A DNA stretch of 64,000 nucleotides from Bilabrum cf. latius (lineage: Eukaryota > Bigyra: Bicosoecida > Bigyra > Bicosoecida). Both the position numbers and the translations under genes were made by a program. Below, piece by piece: positions 54,755-64,000 of this stretch (position 1 is the stretch's first letter; each line of letters opens with the position of its first letter). The notes below the pieces were generated by a model. That model saw only the letters and a program-made list of their open reading frames with translations, was not told where the DNA came from and did not search any database. The stretch covers positions 744,001 to 808,000 of the forward strand of contig OZ237767.1 of the NCBI GenBank assembly GCA_965178125.1, written 5' to 3'.

Positions 54755-55312
54755 ACCATGGCCTCATCCACGGCCCTCTCCACCCATCCACTGCCCGCCC
54801 CACCAGCACCATGGCCTCATCCACGGCCCTCTCCACCCATCCACTGCCCGCCCCACCAGCACCATGGCCTCATCCACGGCCCTCTCCACCCATCCACTGC
54901 CCGCCCCACCAGCACCATGGCCTCATCCACGGCCCTCTCCACCCATCCACTGCCCGCCCTACCAGCACCATGGCCTCATCCACGGCCCTCTCCACCCATC
55001 CACTGCCCGCCCCACCAGCACCATGGCCTCATCCACGGCCCTCTCCACCCATCCACTGCCCGCCCCACCAGCACCATGGCCTCATCCACGGCCCTCTCCA
55101 CCCATCCACTGCCCGCCCCACCAGCACCATGGCCTCATCCACGGCCCTCTCCACCCATCCACTGCCCGCCCCACCAGCACCATGGCCTCATCCACGGCCC
55201 TCTCCACCCATCCACTGCCCGCCCCACCAGCACCATGGCCTCATCCACGGCCCTCTCCACCCATCCACTGCCCGCCCCACCAGCACCATGGCCTCATCCA
55301 CGGCCCTCTCCA
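54755..55312 (+). repeat. 53-bp subtelomeric minisatellite, about 10.5 copies
   Basis: The unit containing ATGGCCTCATCCACGG recurs every 53 bp (ATG at 54758, 54811, 54864 and so on to 55288) with almost no variation; one copy has a single C-to-T change near 54960. Because 53 is not a multiple of three, apparent ORFs in all frames are artefacts. The last unit breaks off directly at the telomere array. Confidence 0.95.
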
Positions 55313-56285
55313 CTTAGGGGGTTTAGGGGTTAGGGTTAGGGTTAGGGTTAGGGTTAGGGTTAGGGTTAGGGTTAGGGTTAGGGTTAGGGTTAGGGTTAGG
55401 GTTAGGGTTAGGGTTAGGGTTAGGGTTAGGGTTAGGGTTAGGGTTAGGGTTAGGGTTAGGGTTAGGGTTAGGGTTAGGGTTAGGGTTAGGGTTAGGGTTA
55501 GGGTTAGGGTTAGGGTTAGGGTTAGGGTTAGGGTTAGGGTTAGGGTTAGGGTTAGGGTTAGGGTTAGGGTTAGGGTTAGGGTTAGGGTTAGGGTTAGGGT
55601 TAGGGTTAGGGTTAGGGTTAGGGTTAGGGTTAGGGTTAGGGTTAGGGTTAGGGTTAGGGTTAGGGTTAGGGTTAGGGTTAGGGTTAGGGTTAGGGTTAGG
55701 GTTAGGGTTAGGGTTAGGGTTAGGGTTAGGGTTAGGGTTAGGGTTAGGGTTAGGGTTAGGGTTAGGGTTAGGGTTAGGGTTAGGGTTAGGGTTAGGGTTA
55801 GGGTTAGGGTTAGGGTTAGGGTTAGGGTTAGGGTTAGGGTTAGGGTTAGGGTTAGGGTTAGGGTTAGGGTTAGGGTTAGGGTTAGGGTTAGGGTTAGGGT
55901 TAGGGTTAGGGTTAGGGTTAGGGTTAGGGTTAGGGTTAGGGTTAGGGTTAGGGTTAGGGTTAGGGTTAGGGTTAGGGTTAGGGTTAGGGTTAGGGTTAGG
56001 GTTAGGGTTAGGGTTAGGGTTAGGGTTAGGGTTAGGGTTAGGGTTAGGGTTAGGGTTAGGGTTAGGGTTAGGGTTAGGGTTAGGGTTAGGGTTAGGGTTA
56101 GGGTTAGGGTTAGGGTTAGGGTTAGGGTTAGGGTTAGGGTTAGGGTTAGGGTTAGGGTTAGGGTTAGGGTTAGGGTTAGGGTTAGGGTTAGGGTTAGGGT
56201 TAGGGTTAGGGTTAGGGTTAGGGTTAGGGTTAGGGTTAGGGTTAGGGTTAGGGTTAGGGTTAGGGTTAGGGTTAGGGTTAGGGTA
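55313..56285 (+). repeat. Telomeric (TTAGGG)n array, about 160 copies, followed by more DNA
   Basis: After a short degenerate start (TTAGGGGGTTTAGGGG), the plus strand is perfect TTAGGG repeats to about 56285. This G-rich orientation is that of a chromosome end on the right. However the array stops within GGGTATCTAATATAAAG and satellite DNA continues. No CCCTAA-oriented array follows, so this is not a simple end-to-end fusion. Confidence 0.97.
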
Positions 56286-56339
56286 TCTAATATAAAGTCA
56301 GGGACAGGGTCGGGGAAAAAAAATTTTCATCTTCACTTT

Positions 56340-57840
56340 TTGTCGAAAAAATGCGCGCGACGATCTCGGCAACCAGATGAGATATGAGGACCGTTCAAAC
56401 TGCATCGGGACGGCCTGGGGGTACAATGTGGGGCAAATGTTCCCCAGGTTCCGTTTTGACCGCGCGGCGACAATATGGCTGGACGAAGATTGTCATGCAG
56501 AAAAAATGCGCGCAACGATCTCGGCAACCAGATGAGATATGAAGACTGTTCAAACTGCATCGGGACGGCCTGGGGGTACAATGTTAGGCAAATGTTCCCC
56601 AGGTTCCGTTTATACCGCGCGGCGACAATATGGCTGGACGAAGATTGTCATGCAGAAAAAATGCGCGCGACGATCTCGGCAACCAGATGAGATATGAAGA
56701 CCGTTCAAACTGCATCGGGACGGCCTGGGACCACAACTGGGGGCAAATGTTCCCCAGGTTCCGTTTATACCGCGCGGCGACAATATGGCTGGACGAAGAT
56801 TGTCATGCAGAAAAAATGCGCGCGGCGATCTCGGCAACCAGATGAGATATGAAGACCGTTCAAACTGCATCGGGACGGCCTGGGACCACAACTGGGGGCA
56901 AATGTTCCCCAGGTTCCGTTTATTCCGCGCGGCGACAATATGGCTGGACGAAGATTGTCATGCAGAAAAAATGCGCGCGACGATCTCGGCAACCAGATGA
57001 GATATGAAGACCGTTCATACTGCATCGGGACGGCCTGGGGGTACAATGTGGGGCAAATGTTCCCCAGATTCCGTTTTGACCGCGCGGCGACAGTATGGGG
57101 GGACGAAGATTTTCAGGCAGAAAAAATGCGCGCGGCGATCTCGGCAACCACAGGAGATATGAAGACCGTTCAAACTGCATCGGGACGGCCTGGGACCACA
57201 ACTGGGGGCAAATGTTCCCCAGGTTCCGTTTATACCGCGCGGCGACAATATGGCTGGACGAAGATTGTCATGCAGAAAAAATGCGCGCGGCGATCTCGGC
57301 AACCAGATGAGATATGAAGACCGTTCAAACTGCATCGGGACGGCCTGGGACCACAACTGGGGGCAAATGTTCCCCAGGTTCCGTTTATTCCGCGCGGCGA
57401 CAATATGGCTGGACGAAGATTGTCATGCAGAAAAAATGCGCGCGACGATCTCGGCAACCAGATGAGATATGAAGACCGTTCATACTGCATCGGGACGGCC
57501 TGGGGGTACAATGTGGGGCAAATGTTCCCCAGATTCCGTTTTGACCGCGCGGCGACAGTATGGGGGGACGAAGATTTTCAGGCAGAAAAAATGCGCGCGG
57601 CGATCTCGGCAACCACAGGAGATATGAAGACCGTTCAAACTGCATCGGGACGGCCTGGGACCACAACAGGGGGCAAATGTTCCCCAGGTTCCGTTTATAC
57701 CGCGCGGCGACAGTATGGTGGGACGAAGATTGTCATGCAGAAAAAATGCGCGCGGCGATCTCGGCAACCAGATGAGATATGAAGACCGTTCAAACTGCAT
57801 CGGGACGGCCTGGGACCACAACTGGGGGCAAATGTTCCCC
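56340..57840 (+). repeat. 155-bp satellite array A1, about 9.7 copies
   Basis: The monomer contains ATGCGCGCGACGATCTCGGC and recurs every 155 bp (for example 56475, 56630, 56785, 56940). Variants alternate so that 56785-57249 and 57250-57714 are nearly identical, giving a 465-bp higher-order period of three monomers. Short ORFs in both strands are by-products of the repeat. Confidence 0.95.
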
Positions 57841-58880
57841 GTGATTCTATTACATCAAGCATTGCAAGTATGGGGTTTGCACACCTACATGGTTGGGTTT
57901 GCATACGTACATGGGTTCGGGTTAGGTAAGAGGTTTTCCTTAGGGGCGTTCATTAGCTGTAAATGAGATTTCTTGATTTCAGCCGTTCATTCGCACTTTG
58001 AGTCATCATCATGTGTCATGTGTGCGAAGTTTGGAGAATGGCTGGCACACAGCTCTCGAGCAATCGAGCAATACAAGTAAGTGCTCATCTGGTCGGCGCC
58101 ACGCCCACAGTGACTGGGTGACTGGCGATCTTCATTAATGTCAGAAAACCAAGTACCGTAAATGATACAGTGCAATAATGCAAACTCATGAATCAGCAAA
58201 TCGAATTTGCAACTCCCCCACAAAGGGGCAAGGCTAGGAATAGGGTGTATGTCATATACCGGCGAGAGGAGGTTGGCCCCGAAAATTGGGTGGATTTTTT
58301 AATCATGTCAGAAAACCAAGTACCGTAAATGATACAGTGCAATAATGCAAACTCATGAATCAGCAAATCAAATTTGCAACTCCCCCACAAAGGGGCAAGG
58401 CTAGGAATAGGGTGTATGTCATATACCGGCGAGAGGAGGTTGGCCCCGAAAATTGGGTGGATTTTTTAATCATGTCAGAAAACCAAGTACCGTAAATGAT
58501 ACAGTGCAATAATGCAAACTCATGAATCAGCAAATCGAATTTGCAACTCCCCCACAAAGGGGCAAGGCTAGGAATAGGGTGCATGTCACAGACCGGTAAG
58601 AGTGAGACTTGGTTGAAAATTATGAAACTCCGAGTAATTCCAGGGAACAGAGGTGCGTAGACATCATGTGGAAGGTGTAAGGCATTGGACATATTTCCGG
58701 GCTGAGAAAACATGGATCAAAGATTCGGGCTAGCCCAAACATTTGCGCAAGTCCCGATAGCTCAGCAACCAGATGCGGCATGAGTGCGTTTGAATATGCA
58801 TTCTATAAAAATGCCACGCCGGGCTACTTCGGCAATCCGAGATCACATATCCTGGAACACATGGATTTCATGGCTCTGAC
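57841..58880 (+). repeat. Subtelomeric block B with 167-bp triplicate
   Basis: Starts abruptly inside a 155-bp monomer. It contains a unit beginning near GTCAGAAAACCAAGTACCG at about 58139, 58306 and 58473 (167-bp spacing, three copies). The block is repeated at 61252-62290, offset 3411 bp. A degenerate telomere-like GGGTTCGGGTTAGG occurs near 57915. No credible gene. Confidence 0.85.
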
Positions 58881-60372
58881 TCTACCATTCGCCGTGATGC
58901 ATGCTGGTGGTCAAACTGCGTCGCAGCACATGCCTGTGGGTCTGGAGCACCTCCATGATACAGTCCGAGGGCACAGTGAGGGCAGGAAGGGGTGTGAAAT
59001 TCGACTCCGAGTTCGAAAAGTAACCGACGCGAAAGCAGTCGTGACCCGGCTATGACGAAGCCGCAGCCATCAACGACCAGTATCGGCTGAGATATGGACC
59101 ATTAAACACCCAAATATGCCACTTTCGTAACCCTAGCTATACGGAGAACGCCGATTTCTCGGCCCACAGACAGGATGTGCGTGCTATACGATGCGGGTTA
59201 GATAGGCCGGAGTCAGAACTAGTCGAGACGACGCGGGCACATGTTCGCTTGCAATCCGGAATCAGATAGGAGCAGGTAAACTGGTTCGGCTCTACCATTC
59301 GCCGTGATGCATGCTGGTGGTCAAACTGCGTCGCAGCACATGCCTGTGGGTCTGGAGCACCTCCATGATACAGTCCGAGGGCACAGTGAGGGCAGGAAGG
59401 GGTGTGAAATTCGACTCCGAGTTCGAAAAGTAATCGACGCGAAAGCAGTCGTGACCCGGCTATGACGAAGCCGCAGCCATCAACGACCAGTATCGGCTGA
59501 GATATGGACCATTAAACACCCAAATATGCCACTTTCGTAACCCTAGCTATACGGAGAACGCCGATTTCTCGGCCCACAGACAGGATGTGCGTGCTATACG
59601 ATGCGGGTTAGATAGGCCGGAGTCGGAACTAGTCGAGACGACGCGGGCACATGTTCGCTTGCAATCCGGAATCAGATAGGAGCAGGTAAACTGGTTCGGC
59701 TCTACCATTCGCCGTGATGCATGCTGGTGGCCAAACTGCGTCGCAGCACATGCCTGTGGGTCTGGAGCACCTCCATGATACAGTCCGAGGGCACAGTGAG
59801 GGCAGGAAGGGGTGTGAAATTCGACTCCGAGTTCGAAAAGTAACCGACGCGAAAGCAGTCGTGACCCGGCTATGACGAAGCCGCAGCCATCAACGACCAG
59901 TATCGGCTGAGATATGGACCATTAAACACCCAAATATGCCACTTTCGTAACCCTAGCTATACGGAGAACGCCGATTTCTCGGCCCACAGACAGGATGTGC
60001 GTGCTATACGATGCGGGTTAGATAGGCCGGAGTCGGAACTAGTCGAGACGACGCGGGCACATGTTCGCTTGCAATCCGGAATCAGATAGGAGCAGGTAAA
60101 CTGGTTCGGCTCTACCATTCGCCGTGATGCATGCTGGTGGTCAAACTGCGTCGCAGCACATGCCTGTGGGTCTGGAGCACCTCCATGATACAGTCCGAGG
60201 GCACAGTGAGGGCAGGAAGGGGTGTGAAATTCGACTCCGAGTTCGAAAAGTAGCCGACGCGAAAGCAGTCGTGACCCGGCTATGACGAAGCCGCAGCCAT
60301 CAACGACCAGTATCGGCTGAGATATGGACCATTAAACACCCAAATATGCCACTTTCGTAACCCTAGCTATAC
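58881..60372 (+). repeat. 410-bp tandem repeat C, about 3.6 copies
   Basis: TCTACCATTCGCCGTGATGC recurs at 58881, 59291, 59701 and 60111, an exact 410-bp period with very few substitutions. The fourth copy is cut off at about 60372 and joins a 155-bp monomer in mid-unit. Confidence 0.95.
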
Positions 60373-61251
60373 GCAGAAAAAATGCGCGCGGCGATCTCGG
60401 CAACCAGATGAGATATGAAGACCGTTCAAACTGCATCGGGACGGCCTGGGACCACAACAGGGGGCAAATGTTCCCCAGGTTCCGTTTTGACCGCGCGGCG
60501 ATAATATGGTGGGACGAAGATTGTCATGCAGAAAAAATGCGCGCGACGATCTCGGCAACCAGATGAGATATGAAGACCGTTCATACTGCATCGGGACGGC
60601 CTGGGACCACAACAGGGGGCAAATGTTCCCCAGGTTCCGTTTTGACCGCGCGGCGACAGTATGGGGGGACGAAGATTTTCAGGCAGAAAAAATGCGCGCG
60701 GCGATCTCGGCAACCAGATGAGATATGAAGACCGTTCATACTGCATTGGGACGGCCGGGGACCACAACTGGGGGCAAATGTTCCCCAGGTTCCATTTTGA
60801 CCGCGCGGCGACAATATGGTGGGACGAAGATTTTCAGGCAGAAAAAATGCGCGCGGCGATCTCGGCAACCAGATGAGATATGAAGACCGTTCAAACTGCA
60901 TTGGGACGGCCTGGGACCACAACAGGGGGCAAATGTTCCCCAGGTTCCGTTTTGACCGCGCGGCGACAGTATGGGGGGATGAAGATTTTCAGGCAGAGAA
61001 AATGCGCGCGGCGATCTCGGCAACCAGATGAGATATGAAGACCGTTCATACTGCATTGGGACGGCCTGGGACCACAACTGGGGGCAAATGTTCCCCAGGT
61101 TCCGTTTATACCGCGCGGCGACAATATGGCTGGACGAAGATTGTCAGGCAGAAAAAATGCGCGCGGCGATCTCGGCAACCAGATGAGATATGAAGACCGT
61201 TCAAACTGCATCGGGACGGCCGGGGACCACAACTGGGGGCAAATATTCCCC
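60373..61251 (+). repeat. 155-bp satellite array A2, about 5.7 copies
   Basis: Same 155-bp monomer as array A1, at 60506, 60661, 60816, 60971 and 61126. The variants differ from A1 in copy order. It is followed by the same block B, so A and B form a larger repeated module. Confidence 0.93.
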
Positions 61252-62608
61252 GTGATTCTATTACATCAAGCATTGCAAGTATGGGGTTTGCACACCTACA
61301 TGGTTGGGTTTGCATACGTACATGGGTTCGGGTTAGGTAAGAGGTTTTCCTAAGGGGCGTTCATTAGCTGTAAATGAGATTTCTTGATTTCAGCCGTTCA
61401 TTCGCACTTTGAGTCATCATCATGTGTCATGTGTGCGAAGTTTGGAGAATGGCTGGCACACAGCTCTCGAGCAATCGAGCAATACAAGTAAGTGCTCATC
61501 TGGTCGGCGCCACGCCCACAGTGACTGGGTGACTGGCGATCTTCATTAATGTCAGAAAACCAAGTACCGTAAATGATACAGTGCAATAATACAAACTCAT
61601 GAATCAGCAAATCGAATTTGCAACTCCCCCACAGAGGGGCAAGGCTAGGAATAGGGTGTATGTCATATACCGGCGAGAGGAGGTTGGCCCCGAAAATTGG
61701 GTGGATTTTTTAATCATGTCAGAAAACCAAGTACCGTAAATGATACAGTGCAATAATGCAAACTCATGAATCAGCAAATCGAATTTGCAACTCCCCCACA
61801 GAGGGGCAAGGCTAGGAATAGGGTGTATGTCATATACCGGCGAGAGGAGCTTGGCCCCGAAAATTGGGTGGATTTTTTAATCATGTCAGAAAACCAAGTA
61901 CCGTAAATGATACAGTGCAATAATACAAACTCATGAATCAGCAAATCGAATTTGCAACTCCCCCACAAAGGGGCAAGGCTAGGAATAGGGTGCATGTCAC
62001 AGACCGGTAAGAGTGAGACTTGGTTGAAAATTATGAAACTCCGAGTAATTCCAGGGAACAGAGGTGCGTAGACATCATGTGGAAGGTGTAAGGCATTGGA
62101 CATATTTCCGGGCTGAGAAAACATGGATCAAAGATTCGGGCTAGCCCAAACATTTGCGCAAGCCGCGATAGCTCAGCACCCAGATGCGGCATGGGTGCGT
62201 TTGAATATGCATTCTATAAAAATGCCACGCCGGGCTACTTCGGCAATCCGAGATCACATATCCTGGAACACATAGATCTCAGGTCTCTGACTCTACCATT
62301 CGCCGTGACGCATGCTGGTGGTCAAACTGCGTCGCAGCACATGCCTGTGGGTCTGGAGCACCTCCATGATACAGTCCGAGGGCACAGTGAGGGCAGGAAG
62401 GGGTGTGAAATTCGACTCCGAGTTCGAAAAGTAGCCGACGCGAAAGCAGTCGTGACCCGGCTATGACGAAGCCGCAGCCATCAACGACCAGTATCGGCTG
62501 AGATATGGACCATTAAACACCCAAATATGCCACTTTCGTAACCCTAGCTATACGGAGAACGCCGATTTCTCGGCCCACAGACAGGATGTGCGTGCTATAC
62601 GATGCGGA
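61252..62608 (+). repeat. Second copy of block B plus a single 410-bp unit
   Basis: From 61252 the sequence matches 57841 onward at a constant offset of 3411 bp with scattered substitutions, including the 167-bp triplicate. Here only one 410-bp-type unit (from about 62291) is present before the sequence changes at about 62608. Confidence 0.92.
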
Positions 62609-62634
62609 ATGTCATGCTGCTTGGGGTTTTAGCA

Positions 62635-64000
62635 TGGTAACATTGAGTTTGTGCATGGCTACATGAGGATCTTGCAAATGTGTATGGGGGTATGTGCATG
62701 CCTACATGGGCGGTATGTCATGCTACATGGGGTCTGTGTATGGCTACATTGGGTGTGTGCATGGCTACATGGAGATCGTGCAAATGTGTATGGGGGTATG
62801 TGCATGGCTACATGGGCGGTATGTCATGCTACATGGGGTCTGTGTATGGCTACATGGGGTGTGTGCATGGCTACATGGAGATCGTGCAAATGTGTATGTG
62901 AGGAGTGTGTATGGCTACATGGGCGGTATGGCATGCTACATGGGGTGTGTGCATGGCTACATGGAGATCTTGTAAATGTGTATGGGGGTATGTGCATGGC
63001 TACATGGGCGGTATGTCATGCTACATGGGGTGTGTGCATGGCTACAATGGAGGTATGGCATGCTACATGGTGTGTGTGCATGGCTACATGGAGATCTTGC
63101 AAATGTGTATGGGGGTATGTGCATGGCTACATGAGCGGAATGGCATCCTACATGGGGTCTGTGCATGGCTACATGGAGATCTTGCAAATGTGTATGGGGG
63201 TATGTGCATGGCTACAATGGAGGTATGTCATGCTACATGGGGTGTGTGCATGGCTACATGGAGGTCTTGCAAATGTGTATGGGGGTATGTGCATGGCTAC
63301 ATGAGCGGAATGGCATGCTACATGGGGTCTGTGCATGGCTACATGGAGGTCTTGCAATTGTGTATGGGGGTATGTGCATGGCTACATGAGCGGTATATCA
63401 TGCTACATGGGGTCTGTGTATGGCTACATGGTGTGTGTGCATGGCTACATGGAGATCGTGCAAATGTGTATGTGAGGTGTGTGTATGGCTACATGGGCGG
63501 TATGGCATGCTACATGGGGTGTGTGCATGGCTACATGGAGGTCTTGCAAATGTGTATGGGGGTATGTGCATGGCTACATGAGCGGTATATCATGCTACAT
63601 GGGGTCTGTGTATGGCTACATGGTGTGTGTGCATCGCTACATGGAGATCGTGCAAATGTGTATGTGAGGTGTGTGTATGGCTACATGGGCGGTATGTCAT
63701 GCTACATGGGGTGTGTGCATGGCTACAATGGAGGTATGGCATGCTACATGGTGTGTGTGCATGGCTACATGGAGATCTTGCAAATGTGTATGGGGGTATG
63801 TGCATGGCTACATGGGCGGTATGTCATGCTACATGGGGTGTGTGCATGGCTACAATGGAGGTATGGCATGCTACATGGTGTGTGTGCATGGCTACATGGA
63901 GATCTTGCAAATGTGTATGGGGGTATGTGCATGGCTACATGAGCGGAATGGCATGCTACATGGGGTGTGTGCATGTCTACATGGAGGTCTTGCAAATGTG
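62635..64000 (+). repeat. Degenerate minisatellite built on ATGGCTACATGG
   Basis: Modules such as TGCATGGCTACATGG, GGTATGTCATGCTACATGG and GATCTTGCAAATGTGTATGG recur in variable order up to the window end. Spacing between equivalent modules varies (87, 105, 106 and 127 bp seen), so it is a shuffled rather than strict tandem array. A 345-codon open frame across it is repeat-derived and not considered a gene. Confidence 0.88.

Noticed and set aside
54646-56387. Long open frames across the minisatellite and TTAGGG array, including a 507-codon one
   Set aside because: They are translations of simple repeats (Arg-Val repeats from TTAGGG) with no independent evidence of coding.
58780-60372. Possible tRNA or snRNA gene in the 410-bp repeat (GAGTTCGAA resembles a B box)
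   Set aside because: No matching A box, acceptor stem or anticodon loop at the right spacing was found by eye.
56333-62466. Many 70-115-codon ORFs in the satellite region on both strands
   Set aside because: They recur at exactly the satellite period and overlap each other, so they are repeat by-products.
62651-63942. 345-codon Met/Gly/Cys-rich ORF
   Set aside because: It is built entirely of minisatellite modules and has no start context or domain.
1-64000. CRISPR array or bacterial contamination
   Set aside because: No short palindromic repeats with unique spacers are present. Spliceosomal introns, telomeres and axonemal dynein show a eukaryotic nucleus.

Overview
This is nuclear DNA from a GC-rich, gene-dense, flagellated unicellular eukaryote. 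Evidence for that: axonemal dynein, a C-terminal-motor kinesin, a myosin-like protein, a cullin, NOLC1/SRP40, a COX5B-like subunit with a presequence exon, short GT-AG introns (68-139 bp) and vertebrate-type TTAGGG telomere repeats. I cannot name the lineage.

The central observation is that the organism does not read UAG as stop. Under the standard code almost every gene here looks shattered. In each case the fragments lie in one frame, are separated only by TAG, and end at TAA or TGA. In the dynein heavy chain about 26 TAG codons interrupt one 12.9 kb frame, and at least seven fall where dyneins carry an invariant or nearly invariant glutamine. UAG is therefore read as Gln while UAA and UGA still terminate (like NCBI table 15). 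All gene coordinates below use this code.

Layout. 1-3085 (+): 3' part of a coiled-coil protein with a 387-bp coding tandem repeat carrying SFI1-like motifs. 3614-4741 (+): isopentenyl-diphosphate isomerase. 5349-9809 (+): 1486-aa unknown. 9982-23266 (-): axonemal dynein heavy chain. 23349-28007 (+): divergent myosin-like protein. 28156-32944: small genes including COX5B-like, an AspH-type hydroxylase, a putative secreted protein and a four-TM protein. 33388-35211 (-) and 35343-37982 (+): divergent pair of secretory-pathway phosphatase-fold enzymes. 38397-40439 (+): membrane-anchored unknown. 40573-43522 (+): cullin. 43736-46957 (-): kinesin-14-like. 47138-48757 (+): secreted beta-helix protein. 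48880-50398 (-): taxilin-like. 50574-51908 (-): ankyrin protein. 52194-52964 (+): CHTOP/FoP-like. 53166-54497 (+): NOLC1.

From 54755 onward the window is subtelomeric: a 53-bp minisatellite, about 1 kb of perfect TTAGGG repeats, then 155-bp, 167-bp and 410-bp satellites arranged in a repeated 3.4-kb block, and finally a degenerate minisatellite to the window end. The telomere array points right but is followed by 7.7 kb more sequence, so it is either interstitial or an assembly join.

Several genes share cytoskeletal or ciliary themes (SFI1-like, dynein, myosin, kinesin, taxilin). Many are head-to-head with very short shared 5' regions. No tRNA, rRNA or CRISPR array was recognised; a suppressor tRNA-Gln(CUA) is expected elsewhere in the genome.
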